Assembly (NCBI GenBank): GCA_001314805.1 | Contig: LJSY01000016.1 | Span: 1-64,000, forward strand | Source of the DNA: Rhodobacteraceae bacterium HLUCCO18 | GTDB taxonomy: Bacteria; Pseudomonadota; Alphaproteobacteria; Rhodobacterales; Rhodobacteraceae | Length of the DNA stretch: 64,000 nucleotides | Direction of reading: 5' to 3' | Shown: piece after piece, positions 48,427-57,670 of the stretch | Layout: every line of letters begins with the position of its first letter | How positions within the stretch are numbered: the first letter of the stretch is position 1 | The notes under the pieces: generated by a model | Seen by the model: the letters and a program-made list of their open reading frames with translations, nothing else | Database searches by the model: none | What the model was told of the DNA's origin: nothing | Made by a program: the position numbers and the translations under genes

Positions 48427-49944
48427 TCAACCCTCGGTAAGACGCTCGGACTTTGTCTGGCGGTGATCGCGGACAGCGAGCCAGACTGATAGCGCGAGAA
48501 AGAAAACCGTGAGGATGTAGAGACCTATGGAAATCGGGCTGGCGACGAGGATCGACCAATCGCCGTCGGAGATGGACATTGCACGACGCAGGTTGCGTTC
48601 CATGTCTCCGCCCAGCAGGAGGCCGAGCACGAGCGGCACCAGGCTGACATCGAACTTGCGCAGAAGGTATCCGATGACCCCGAAAAAGACCATCATCTCG
48701 AGATCGAAGACCGAGTTCGAGATGCCGTAGACGCCCACGAATGTGACCGCGGCGACGATCGGCATGAGCGCCCAGGTGGGCGTCATCATCAACCGCGTGA
48801 AGATGCCGATCATCGGCAGGTTCAGGATCAGGAGCGCCACATTCGCCATGTAGAGCGACGCCACGAGGCCCCAGACCAGATCGGGCTGGCGCTCGAACAG
48901 GAGCGGGCCGGGCTGCACGTTGAGCGAGATCAGCATGGCCAGCAGCACAGCGGTCGTCCCCGATCCGGGGACCCCGAGGCTCAGCATCGGGATCAGCGCA
49001 CCGCCCGAGGCCGCGTTATTGCCCGCCTCGGGGGCCGCCACGCCGCGCGGATCGCCCTTGCCGAAGGTGCCCTTCTTGTTCGAGGTCTGCTTTTCCGCGA
49101 CATAGGCCATGAACGACCCGAGCGAGGCCCCCGCGCCCGGTAGCACGCCCGCGACGAAGCCCACGCCCGAGCCGCGCAGCATCGCCCAGCGGGTGCGCCA
49201 GATCGCCCCCCATTGCGGCAGCCAGCTGCCCACGGGGATGGCCTTGGGCCGGTCCTTGAAGGTCTTTTCGAGCAGCATCAGGATTTCCGAGATCGCGAAG
49301 AGGCCCACGAGGGCGACGATCGGCTCGATCCCGTCATAGAGGTGGAAGCTGTCGAAAGTGTAGCGCGGGACGCCCGAAATCGGGTCGAGGCCGACAGTGG
49401 CAAGCATCAGGCCGATCAACGCCGAGAGCAGCGTCTTGCGCGGGTCCACGCCCGCGATGCCGCCGATGGTCGCAAAAGCGAGGATGTAGAGAGCGAAATA
49501 GTCCGCGGGTCCGAAATGGATCGCTGCACGCGCCAGAATGGGCGCGAAGAGCGACAGGCCGATCACCGCGATGGTGGCTCCCACGAAGGAGGCGACGCCC
49601 GAGATCGCGAGCGCGTTCGCGGCCTGGCCCTGCACCGCCATAGGGTATCCGTCGAGCGTGGTCATGATCGCCGGTTCGTCGCCGGGGATGTTGAGCAGGA
49701 TCGAACTGATCCGCCCGCCATACATGCATCCGAAATAGACCGCGCAGAGCAGGATCATCGACGAGGTGGCATCGAAGCCGAAGGTGAAGGTCAGCGGGAT
49801 CAGCACCGCTACGCCGTTGACCGGCCCCAGCCCCGGCAGGGCGCCCAGAAGCGTGCCGATGAAACAGCCCATCAACAGCAAGGCGATGTTGAGGGGCGTA
49901 CTCGCGACGACGAAGCCTTGGCCGAGGAGAGACAGGATTTCCAT
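48427..49944 (-). CDS. tctA: Tripartite tricarboxylate transporter large permease TctA
   Basis: A 505-residue inner-membrane protein with about twelve helices. LGALPGLGPVNGVAVLIPL near the N-terminus and GVLPGAGASLGSFMAYVAEK in the second half are the paired signatures of TctA. It forms the channel of a secondary transporter that takes its solute from the periplasmic protein TctC. It starts 30 bases after tctB and ends the operon. Confidence 0.95.
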   Translation of the reverse strand: MEILSLLGQGFVVASTPLNIALLLMGCFIGTLLGALPGLGPVNGVAVLIPLTFTFGFDATSSMILLCAVYFGCMYGGRISSILLNIPGDEPAIMTTLDGYPMAVQGQAANALAISGVASFVGATIAVIGLSLFAPILARAAIHFGPADYFALYILAFATIGGIAGVDPRKTLLSALIGLMLATVGLDPISGVPRYTFDSFHLYDGIEPIVALVGLFAISEILMLLEKTFKDRPKAIPVGSWLPQWGAIWRTRWAMLRGSGVGFVAGVLPGAGASLGSFMAYVAEKQTSNKKGTFGKGDPRGVAAPEAGNNAASGGALIPMLSLGVPGSGTTAVLLAMLISLNVQPGPLLFERQPDLVWGLVASLYMANVALLILNLPMIGIFTRLMMTPTWALMPIVAAVTFVGVYGISNSVFDLEMMVFFGVIGYLLRKFDVSLVPLVLGLLLGGDMERNLRRAMSISDGDWSILVASPISIGLYILTVFFLALSVWLAVRDHRQTKSERLTEG

Positions 49945-49974
49945 GCTACGTACCCTTGCGCATCGTCCGACAGG

Positions 49975-50406
49975 TCAGACGAAGAGCTCTCCCAGAAAAT
50001 CGAGTGGCAGGCCCAGCACCTGGTCGAAGAGCGCCCAGAGCGCGGGCGCCATGATCGCACCCAGCAGAACCGCGCGCCGCGGCGCACCACCGAGAATGAT
50101 GCCGATCAGCGTGATCAGCGCGAAAGTGGCCAGCGGGAAGCCCAGCGGCTCCAGCGTCATCGTGAAGCCCACCAGCACGGCGAGCGCGGCCGCCTGACGC
50201 CACATCCGCTGCGGAGCGGGCCAATCGACCTGCCCCGTGGGAAACACCACCAGCGAAGCGGAGAGGATCATCATGGGAATGCCCACGATGATCGGGAACA
50301 CCGTCGGACCAAGCACGTCCCCGAAGCTGACGTCATAGGTCCCCGCCTGCCGCGTGTAGAGCGCCGCGATCATGAAGATCGCGACGCCCAGGATCCTTAC
50401 GCTCAT
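49975..50406 (-). CDS. tctB: Tripartite tricarboxylate transporter small permease TctB
   Basis: A 143-residue protein with four hydrophobic segments, among them LGVAIFMIAALY near the N-terminus and LGFPLATFALITLIGIILGG. TctB is poorly conserved and is called from length, topology and position between tctC and tctA. Its start overlaps the tctC stop by four bases (ATGA), so translation is coupled. Confidence 0.88.
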   Translation of the reverse strand: MSVRILGVAIFMIAALYTRQAGTYDVSFGDVLGPTVFPIIVGIPMMILSASLVVFPTGQVDWPAPQRMWRQAAALAVLVGFTMTLEPLGFPLATFALITLIGIILGGAPRRAVLLGAIMAPALWALFDQVLGLPLDFLGELFV

Positions 50407-51377
50407 TCGATAACGCCGATGTCGCGCGAAATCTGTTCCATCACGTCGGCCTGTTCACGGACGAAGGCCTCGAACTCCGCGCCGCCGCGCCAGATCGGCA
50501 CGAGGCCCGAAGCGGTCGCCGCTTCCTGCCATTCGTCGGAGTTGTAGAGCGTCTCCAGACGGTCGACCCACGAGGCATACTCCTCGTCGGAAACATCACC
50601 GCCGGTGTAGAGACCGCGCCAGTTGTAGCCGGTCACGTCAACGCCCTGGCTGATGGCCGTGGGAATGTCCGGAAACGCCGGGATCGGTTCGTCGCTGAGC
50701 GCCGCCAGAACGCGGATGTCACCCGATTCCACGAAACCCGCGATCTCGCCGAGATCGGTGGAGACGACGTCGATCTGCCCGCCCATCATCTGCGTGACCG
50801 CATCGGTGCCGCCGTCGAACTGAACCCAGCGAATGGCGGAAAGGTCCTCGACGCCCGCTTCATCCGCGACCATCAGAAGGCGAATGTGGTCCCAGCCGCC
50901 GGCGCCGGAGGATCCGGCGGTGACAAGCGCGGTGGGATCCGCCGCCATGGCTTCGTTGAGGTCGGCCAGGCTTTCGATCGGGCTCTCGTCATCGACGGCG
51001 ATCACGCCCACATCGGCGCCCAGCATGGCGAGGTAGCGCATCGTGTCGAGCGGCGCGGGATAGCGGCCCTGCGCGATCTGGGTGATGCCCACGGTCGACG
51101 TGGCGACGATCAGGTCGGCGTCGTCGGACCGCTCGGCTGCGACCATCGCGAAGGTCACGGCGCCCACGCCGCCGGGCATGTTCGTGATCTGCACGTTGCC
51201 GTCCACGAGGTCGAGCTCGGTCAGGATGCGTCCGATCGTGCGGCAGGTGAAGTCCCAGCCGCCGCCGGGGTTCGAGGGCGCAATGCACTCGTTTGCAGTG
51301 GCGGGTGCCGCGGTCATCGTCACCGCGGCTGCCGTCACGGCAGCCAGCTTGGCAGTTGTCAGTTTTCGAAAGATCAT
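50403..51377 (-). CDS. tctC: Tripartite tricarboxylate transporter solute-binding protein TctC
   Basis: A 324-residue periplasmic protein. A signal peptide (MIFRKLTTAKLAAVTAAAVT, cleavage near APATA-NE) is followed by NPGGGWDFTCRTIGRIL and then NMPGGVGAVTFAMVA, the loops that bind the carboxylate in this family. The ATG at 51377 follows GGGAGGAG. The ligand is probably a di- or tricarboxylate. The gene is divergent from a lyase/CoA-transferase pair that may use the imported substrate. Confidence 0.94.
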   Translation of the reverse strand: MIFRKLTTAKLAAVTAAAVTMTAAPATANECIAPSNPGGGWDFTCRTIGRILTELDLVDGNVQITNMPGGVGAVTFAMVAAERSDDADLIVATSTVGITQIAQGRYPAPLDTMRYLAMLGADVGVIAVDDESPIESLADLNEAMAADPTALVTAGSSGAGGWDHIRLLMVADEAGVEDLSAIRWVQFDGGTDAVTQMMGGQIDVVSTDLGEIAGFVESGDIRVLAALSDEPIPAFPDIPTAISQGVDVTGYNWRGLYTGGDVSDEEYASWVDRLETLYNSDEWQEAATASGLVPIWRGGAEFEAFVREQADVMEQISRDIGVIE

Positions 51378-51495
51378 CGGTTTCTCCTCCCAGTAAAACC
51401 CGTATGCAAACTGATGCGATCCTTGAGGTTTTTGCAAGGGGTGATCCGACGCCACGTGGCAGGGTCCCGCCGAGACCTGTGCCATGAGCGGCGCA

Positions 51496-51507
51496 GCACC
51501 CGGGTGC
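51496..51507. promoter_or_regulatory. Palindromic operator candidate between tctC and the lyase gene
   Basis: A perfect 12-base palindrome, GCACCC and its complement GGGTGC, sits near the middle of the 249-base divergent control region. It is a possible binding site for a regulator acting on both operons. No regulator gene is adjacent. Confidence 0.35.
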
Positions 51508-51626
51508 CAGCGTCCTTGAGGACCCGGACGATCCTTGCGGACAAGCCGATGCGACGCCCCCTTGCCCCCGCGAAAAGCGTGAGGGCATTATGCGGGCCGG
51601 GAGAGACCCGAGGGAAGGAAAACGAT

Positions 51627-52595
51627 ATGACGAGCTTGTCACCCGCGAAGAGCCCCGTGCCGGAGGGCAGCCGGATCACCGTCTGCGAGGTCGGGCCTCG
51701 GGACGGATTCCAGAACGAAGCGACCTTCATCCCGACGGACAGGAAGATCGCGATCGTCAACGCGCTCTTCGCGTCGGGGCTGCGGCACATGCAGGTGACC
51801 TCGTTCGTCAGCCCGCGCGCCGTGCCGCAACTCGCCGATGCCGAGGATGTTCTTGCCGGCATCTACCGTCCCGACGGCGCTTACGTTACCGCGCTCGTGC
51901 CGAACCTTCGCGGTGCGGAGCGGGCGGTGTGCTGCGCGCTCGACGCGGTGCACACGGTGGTTTCCGCCTCCGAGACGCATAACCTCAAGAACGTGAACCG
52001 ACCCGTCGCGCAGTCCCTCTCCGAATTCGAGGCGGTCATCGACACGCTGAAGTCCGCCGGGATCGCGGTCGAGGGCGGCATCGCGACGGCCTTCGGGTGC
52101 CCCTTCGAAGGCGTCGTGCCGCCCGAGCAGGTCGCCCGCATCGCCCGCCGCTACCAGGAGCTTGGCGCGGATGCCGTTTCGCTTGGCGACACGACGGGCA
52201 TGGCCACGCCGCTTACCGTGCGCGCCGCGATACGCGCCATCCGCGAGGCCGCGCCCGGTCTTGGCATTCACCTGCATTTCCACAACACGCGCGGCGTGGG
52301 CCTTGCCTGCGTGATGACCGGGCTCGCCGAGGGCGTAACCCACTACGACGCCGCCGTGGGCGGCCTTGGCGGCTGCCCCTTCGCGGCGGGGGCGACCGGC
52401 AATATCTGCACCGAGGACCTGGTCTACCTGCTTCAGGAAAGCGGGTTTGAAACCGGTGTGGACCTCGAAATGCTCATCTCCGCGGCGCAACTGACGCAAG
52501 ATGTGATCGGCCGCAGCCTGCCCGGTCAGGTTATCAAGGCGGGGCCGCGGCTGAAACGTCATGATCCCGAACTGACCGTCACGGCCGCCGGATGA
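51627..52595 (+). CDS. Hydroxymethylglutaryl-CoA lyase family protein
   Basis: A 322-residue DRE-TIM metallolyase. VCEVGPRDGFQNE holds the catalytic Arg/Asp, HLHFHNTRG holds the metal-binding His pair, and GGLGGCPFAAGATGN is the flexible loop with the Cys typical of HMG-CoA lyase. It would cleave HMG-CoA, or a related acyl-CoA such as citramalyl-CoA, to two smaller units. The ATG at 51627 follows GAAGGA. The stop overlaps the CoA-transferase start by four bases. Confidence 0.9.
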   Translation: MTSLSPAKSPVPEGSRITVCEVGPRDGFQNEATFIPTDRKIAIVNALFASGLRHMQVTSFVSPRAVPQLADAEDVLAGIYRPDGAYVTALVPNLRGAERAVCCALDAVHTVVSASETHNLKNVNRPVAQSLSEFEAVIDTLKSAGIAVEGGIATAFGCPFEGVVPPEQVARIARRYQELGADAVSLGDTTGMATPLTVRAAIRAIREAAPGLGIHLHFHNTRGVGLACVMTGLAEGVTHYDAAVGGLGGCPFAAGATGNICTEDLVYLLQESGFETGVDLEMLISAAQLTQDVIGRSLPGQVIKAGPRLKRHDPELTVTAAG

Positions 52596-53803
52596 GCGAA
52601 CTTCCCCTAGCGGGCGTCCGCGTCATCGACCTGACGCGAATTCTGTCCGGTCCGTTCTGTTCGATGCTGCTGGCCGATCTGGGCGCGGATGTCCTCAAGA
52701 TCGAAGCGCCGGGCGGCGACCCCGTTCGCGGACAGGGACACAAGGTGGATGGCCTGTCTTGGTATTTCGCGGGCTTCAACCGCAACAAGAAGTCGATCGA
52801 ACTCGACCTGCGCGCAGCAGAAGGCATGGCGGTGCTGGAACGCCTGCTGACGGATGCAGACATCCTGACCGAAAACTTTCGTCCCGGCATACTTGACAGG
52901 ATGGGCCTGACAGAGGCCCGCCTGCGCGAAATCAATCCCGGTCTGATCGTCGTCAGCGTGAACGGCTATGGCAGCACCGGCCCCTACGCAAATCGCCCGG
53001 CCTTCGACTTCATCGCGCAGGCCATGTCGGGCTACATGGCAACAAACGGAACACCGGAAACCGGCCCCCTGCGCACCGCACCGCCGATCACGGATCTGGT
53101 CGCTGGCATCTACGCTGCGCTCGGCGCCGTCGCCGCGCTCCGCGGGCGCGAGAAGGGTGGCCCCGGACAGCGGGTCGAAGCGTCAATGATGATGTCCATG
53201 ATGTCGATGATGGCCTATCTCACGTCGAACGCGCTGGCCACCGGACGTAACCCGGTTCCGACCGGAAATGACCATCCGATCGCGTCCCCCTACGGCCTGT
53301 TCCGGACGGCAGACGGCGACATCGCCGTGGCGCCATCGACGGAGGCCATCGTTCGTCGTTTTCTGCGGGAGCTGGGCCTTGAACAGCTGTTGTCCGAGCC
53401 GCGTTTCGAAAACAACGAAATGCGGCTTCGCAATCGCGCGGAGCTCAATGCGCTGATAAACGAGGCGCTGTCGAAAAGGACACAGGACGCGTGGATTGAG
53501 CGCCTGAACGGGGCCGGCGTACCCTCCGGCCGCGTCCAGTCCCTGACCGAGGCGCTCTCGGACCCTCAGGTCGCGGCGCAGGACATGGTGATGCGCGTAC
53601 CGCACACAGGACATGGCGAGGTGGCCATGACTGGATTTCCAGTCAAGTTCTCCAAGACGCCGCTATTCGTTCGCCATGCTGCGCCCGATCTTGGCGCCGA
53701 CAGCAAGACTGCACTCCTTGACGCTGGAATGGATGATGCGGAAATCGACGAGCTTATCGAGAAAGGCGTCCTGGGTGCCGGCAGATCCGGCATTGAAGAG
53801 TAG
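52592..53803 (+). CDS. Family III CoA-transferase (CaiB/BaiF)
   Basis: A 403-residue enzyme that moves CoA between acids. VIDLTRILSGPFCSMLLADL is the typical N-terminus, and the Asp in PPITDLVAGIYAALGAV matches the family's catalytic aspartate. NRNKKSIELDLR contacts CoA. Being translationally coupled to the lyase suggests that it activates the acid that the lyase then cleaves. The acid is not known; 3-hydroxy-3-methylglutarate or citramalate are candidates. Confidence 0.92.
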   Translation: MSELPLAGVRVIDLTRILSGPFCSMLLADLGADVLKIEAPGGDPVRGQGHKVDGLSWYFAGFNRNKKSIELDLRAAEGMAVLERLLTDADILTENFRPGILDRMGLTEARLREINPGLIVVSVNGYGSTGPYANRPAFDFIAQAMSGYMATNGTPETGPLRTAPPITDLVAGIYAALGAVAALRGREKGGPGQRVEASMMMSMMSMMAYLTSNALATGRNPVPTGNDHPIASPYGLFRTADGDIAVAPSTEAIVRRFLRELGLEQLLSEPRFENNEMRLRNRAELNALINEALSKRTQDAWIERLNGAGVPSGRVQSLTEALSDPQVAAQDMVMRVPHTGHGEVAMTGFPVKFSKTPLFVRHAAPDLGADSKTALLDAGMDDAEIDELIEKGVLGAGRSGIEE

Positions 53804-54129
53804 GGACTTCGGTTCTTGCAGCCTTTGGCTACATTCACGAACCGGACCCATCGTAGGCCGGGCACCGCTGCATCAAGCGCCAAGGCCTCTCCCGTCTTAC
53901 CCTTCGCAAGTTCACAAGAAGGCAGCATTTCCTACAACTGAGCTTAGCCCCGGCAACTGCGCGAGATGAAAGCTTCGTGCGTCGGGCGACTGCTCAATCT
54001 GCGCCAACCCGCGCAAACACCAATCGGGCTCCGATCGCCTATGGCTATGAGATTAGCGGCAGATCCAGAAAGCAATGTCAGGTTATGCGCAATAATGTCG
54101 CCAAGTATCAAGGTGCGTTTTCCAAACAG
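53804..54129. other. AT-richer intergenic stretch, no gene recognised
   Basis: Between the CoA-transferase and the aldo/keto reductase stops. The base composition is clearly lower in GC than the flanking operons. Short open frames on both strands show no family match. No terminal inverted repeats or terminator hairpin were seen. Confidence 0.55.
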
Positions 54130-55065
54130 TTAAGACTCCTCCGAGCGATCTGTCGCTGGTGGCGGAGTTGGAGACAGTGCCGTGAGGCGCGCATAAGTCT
54201 CGTCATCCAGTTCGAAACTAATGGCATCAAGCGATGGCCTCATCTGATCAGATCTGCTGGCGCTAAGGATTGGTGCTGTTATCGTGGGGTTATGAGCAAC
54301 CCAGGCGATGGCGAGCGTGATGGCAGAAACACCGAGTTCGGCTGCAAGCTCCTGCAATGAGTTCGCAGCCTTGTGCATCCAGTCTTGACCGTAGCGCGAC
54401 TTGTACATCGGATCATCCGTAAGGCGGCCATCTTTCCCAAGATTGTACTTGCCTGTCAGAAGACCACCCCCAAGCGGCGAGTATGGAACAACGGCGATGT
54501 TCTCTGATGTACACATCGGCAAGATCTCTACTTCGGCCTGACGTTTGACCAGGTTGTACATCGGCTGCATCATTTCGATTTTGAGATCGAAGGACGACGC
54601 GACACCAGCGGCCTTCATCACCTGCCAGGCGGCATAGTTCGACACGCCGATATGTCGTACGCGACCGGCGTCGACCATTTTTGCAAGCGCCTCGTAGGTC
54701 GCTTCGAGCGGCACTTCGTCGGACCAACGATGCATGTAAAGCATGTCAACGAAGTCGAGCTTGAGACGCTTCAGGCTATCTTCAAGGTCATTTGTGATTG
54801 CTGCCGGAGCGCAATTCCCGGTCGAGGCGCACTTGGTGGCGATGAAGAGATCGTCCCGCTCAGGGGCCACAAATTGGCCCAGCAAAGTCTCTGATGCCCC
54901 TCCGGTGTAGCCGTGAGCCGTGTCGAAGAAGCTTATTCCCGCGTCGCGGGCTCTGTCATACATGGCGCGACTATCAGTCGGATCCGCCCTGCCACCCCAT
55001 TGCATGGTGCCAAAGCAATACGAGGAAATCGGGTGGCCGGCGGGTGTGCGAAGATCTGGTTTCAT
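54130..55065 (-). CDS. Aldo/keto reductase
   Basis: A 311-residue NADPH-dependent oxidoreductase of the AKR family. The catalytic set is Asp and Tyr in FFDTAHGYTGGASE, with Lys in ATKCAST and His in LYMHRWSD. VRHIGVSNYAAWQV is the family signature, and PILSASRSDQM lies near the cofactor phosphate site. The ATG at 55065 lacks a good ribosome site. Its codon use is less GC-rich than that of the neighbours, which suggests horizontal gain. Confidence 0.92.
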   Translation of the reverse strand: MKPDLRTPAGHPISSYCFGTMQWGGRADPTDSRAMYDRARDAGISFFDTAHGYTGGASETLLGQFVAPERDDLFIATKCASTGNCAPAAITNDLEDSLKRLKLDFVDMLYMHRWSDEVPLEATYEALAKMVDAGRVRHIGVSNYAAWQVMKAAGVASSFDLKIEMMQPMYNLVKRQAEVEILPMCTSENIAVVPYSPLGGGLLTGKYNLGKDGRLTDDPMYKSRYGQDWMHKAANSLQELAAELGVSAITLAIAWVAHNPTITAPILSASRSDQMRPSLDAISFELDDETYARLTALSPTPPPATDRSEES

Positions 55066-55296
55066 CAATGAACCATCACATTTCTTCAGCGCGACGAACA
55101 AGTGCCTCCGGGGGGTGATGCTAGCTCTGGAGATCGTCCGCTCTGGGCTCCAAGCGGCCTTTCGCTGCAGTGGACTCGAACGGCCCCCCAAGGGCAGGAC
55201 GCCGTCTCGCCACGGATCTCGACGATGTTGCGCAGATCCGGAACGCTGGCTGCGCGCCCGGATCGCCGTGTGTGATGCATGCTGACTTGCGGGTGG

Positions 55297-55806
55297 CTAG
55301 TCGAAGCCGCCCTCGCGGTCGGCGAGCATCACGTTCAGAAGCTCTACCACCGCCTTTCCCTCCGCCCGGGAGGTCACGCCGCCGATGGCCACCCTGCGGC
55401 CCGCGCGCCACCAAAGCCCCGGAGCGTAGACACGGCTCATCGGCGTCTTCAGGTGAACAAGGAAGCCCGCGGCGGGCTTGAAGGCGAAGGCGCTGGAGTC
55501 CACCCGGTCCACGTCCTCGACGCGGAACAGCAGCCGCCCACCGTCCTCGCGCATCTCGGTCCGGGTCAGTTCCAGCACCACCGCGCTTGCCTGCCAGAGC
55601 CGCCACGCCCAGAAGAGGCTGAGCCCGCCGAGTGCGATCAGGAAGGCCAGCCAGACAAGGTCCGCGGGCGGAAAGGTCGCCGCGATGTAAATGAGGATCA
55701 GGCCCAGCATCCCCGTCACGCCGGTCGCGAAAATGCGCCGGGCCGGCTTGGGGGTGATCCGGACCAGCACCTCGTTCGGATCGGGTCTGCGGTTGCGCTT
55801 TGCCAT
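55297..55806 (-). CDS. Conserved hypothetical membrane protein
   Basis: A 169-residue protein with two adjacent hydrophobic helices (about 28-46, FATGVTGMLGLILIYIAATF, and 52-72, WLAFLIALGGLSLFWAWRL). A cytosolic beta-rich tail of about 90 residues follows, containing RLLFRVEDVDRVDSSAFAF. The layout resembles small membrane proteins with a PH-like domain, but no family is recognised with confidence. It is divergent from the pirin gene. Confidence 0.7.
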   Translation of the reverse strand: MAKRNRRPDPNEVLVRITPKPARRIFATGVTGMLGLILIYIAATFPPADLVWLAFLIALGGLSLFWAWRLWQASAVVLELTRTEMREDGGRLLFRVEDVDRVDSSAFAFKPAAGFLVHLKTPMSRVYAPGLWWRAGRRVAIGGVTSRAEGKAVVELLNVMLADREGGFD

Positions 55807-55952
55807 GCGGGCCCCTTAGCCGGTAAGTGCGAGGATGGCGAGAGGGCAGGCGCGATCCCTTCGCATGCGCACAGCGACCGTGTGCCCGTGCCGGATTGCC
55901 GACCGCCGCCGGATGGCTATCTACCGCTCCACACGCACCGGAGGTCTGCCCC

Positions 55953-56864
55953 ATGTCGATCCGTCCCATCCTCGAGACCCGCGCCGCACAGCCGACGATG
56001 GAAGGGGCTGGCGTTCATTTGCACCGCGCCTTCGGGTTTCAGGATCCCACGGAGCTCGACCCGTTCCTGCTTTTCGACGATTTCCGCAACGACGACCCTG
56101 CGCACTACCGGCAGGGTTTTCCATGGCACCCGCATCGGGGGATCGAGACCATCACCTATGTGCTGGAGGGCACGGTCGAGCATGCCGACAGCCTCGGCAA
56201 CACGGGGCGCCTCGGCGCGGGCTCGGTCCAGTGGATGACGGCAGGCTCCGGCATCCTGCATCAGGAAATGCCGCTGGGCAACGCGCGCGGCCAGATGCAC
56301 GGCTTCCAGCTCTGGGGGAACCTGCCGGGGTCGATGAAGATGACCGCGCCGCGGTATCAGGACATTCAGGGGGCTGAAATCCCCGAAGTGACCGATGACG
56401 ACGGCACCCACGTGCGGGTCATCACGGGAGCATTCTGGGGCAAGCGCGGGCCCGTGGACGGGATCGCGGCGGACCCGCAATATCTAGATGTGACGGTGCC
56501 TGCCGGTCTGAAGAAAACCTTCAGGATCGACACCTACCGCCGCGCCTTTGCCTATGTGTTTCAGGGGGCGGGGGCGTTCTCGGACGCTTCGGCGCCCACC
56601 GGCGTGCTGCTGGAAAAGGAGGTCATGGGACAGGAGGTCAATATCCGCGACATGTCGGGGGACCGCACGCTGATCCGCTTCGGCACCGGAGACGAGGTGA
56701 CGGTGCAGGCCGGGCCTGAAGGCGTGCGATTCCTCCTGATCTCGGGCGCGCCGATCGAAGAGCCCGTGGCATGGCACGGTCCAATCGTGATGAACACGCA
56801 AGCCGAACTGCGGCAAGCGATGGCGGACCTGAGAAATGGCACCTTCATCAAACCCGCGCATTGA
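55953..56864 (+). CDS. Pirin family protein
   Basis: A 303-residue bicupin. FPWHPHRGIETITYVLEG carries two of the metal-binding His, and GSGILHQEMP carries a third His plus Glu. Some pirins act as quercetin dioxygenases and others as redox-linked cofactors. The ATG at 55953 follows GGAGGT. The hydrolase gene starts 32 bases downstream, so the two are probably cotranscribed. Confidence 0.92.
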   Translation: MSIRPILETRAAQPTMEGAGVHLHRAFGFQDPTELDPFLLFDDFRNDDPAHYRQGFPWHPHRGIETITYVLEGTVEHADSLGNTGRLGAGSVQWMTAGSGILHQEMPLGNARGQMHGFQLWGNLPGSMKMTAPRYQDIQGAEIPEVTDDDGTHVRVITGAFWGKRGPVDGIAADPQYLDVTVPAGLKKTFRIDTYRRAFAYVFQGAGAFSDASAPTGVLLEKEVMGQEVNIRDMSGDRTLIRFGTGDEVTVQAGPEGVRFLLISGAPIEEPVAWHGPIVMNTQAELRQAMADLRNGTFIKPAH

Positions 56865-56896
56865 GGCCGGCGTCCGCGCCCGGTAGAAGACCCGCC

Positions 56897-57670
56897 ATGC
56901 TCCACACGGTGATCCATGGCAACGACAACGCCCAGCCGCCCCTCCTGATCGCGCATGGCCTCTTCGGGTCGGCGCGGAACTGGGGTGTTGTGGCCAAGCG
57001 GTTGTCCGACACGCGCCGCGTGCTGACCGTCGACATGCGCAATCACGGCGACAGTTTCCGGGACGACAGCCACGGCTATCCCGACCTCGCCGCGGACCTC
57101 GCCGAGGTGATCGCCGCCCATGGCGGTGTCGCTGATGTCGTCGGCCATTCCATGGGGGGAAAGGCGGCGATGGCGCTGGCGCTGGACCATCCTGAAACGG
57201 TCCGCAGGCTCGTGGTGGCCGATATCGCGCCCGTGGCCTATGGCCATACGCAGCAGCCACTGATCGACGCGATGCGCGCGGTGGACCTGTCCCTGGTGGA
57301 GCGGCGCGGGGACGCCGATGCGCAGCTGGCGCCGCGGGTGTCGGAGGCGGGCGTGCGGGCGTTTCTTCTGCAGTCGCTGGATGTGGGCGCGCGGCGCTGG
57401 CGCCTCAACCTCGACGCGCTGTCCGCGAACATGGCCGCGATCCTGGGCTGGCCCGATCTGGACGGGCGGTACGACGGGCCTGCGCTGTTTCTGTCGGGGG
57501 CCGCGTCGGATTATGTCCTGCCCGAGCATCGGCCCGCGATCAAGGCGCTGTTCCCGAACGCGAAATTCGCCAAGATCCCCGGCGCGGGCCATTGGCTCCA
57601 CGCCGAGAAGCCCAAGGAATTCGAGGCCGCCCTGCGCGCTTTTCTCAGCCCGGCCGCATCATCCGCGTGA
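56897..57670 (+). CDS. Alpha/beta hydrolase (YbfF-like esterase)
   Basis: A 257-residue hydrolase. LIAHGLFGSARNW forms the oxyanion hole, VVGHSMGGKAAMALAL holds the nucleophile Ser, and the His near the end is in GAGHWLHAEKP. The profile fits YbfF-type short-chain acyl esterases. The substrate is unknown. Its stop overlaps by 26 bases the end of the convergent cytochrome b561 gene. Confidence 0.88.
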   Translation: MLHTVIHGNDNAQPPLLIAHGLFGSARNWGVVAKRLSDTRRVLTVDMRNHGDSFRDDSHGYPDLAADLAEVIAAHGGVADVVGHSMGGKAAMALALDHPETVRRLVVADIAPVAYGHTQQPLIDAMRAVDLSLVERRGDADAQLAPRVSEAGVRAFLLQSLDVGARRWRLNLDALSANMAAILGWPDLDGRYDGPALFLSGAASDYVLPEHRPAIKALFPNAKFAKIPGAGHWLHAEKPKEFEAALRAFLSPAASSA

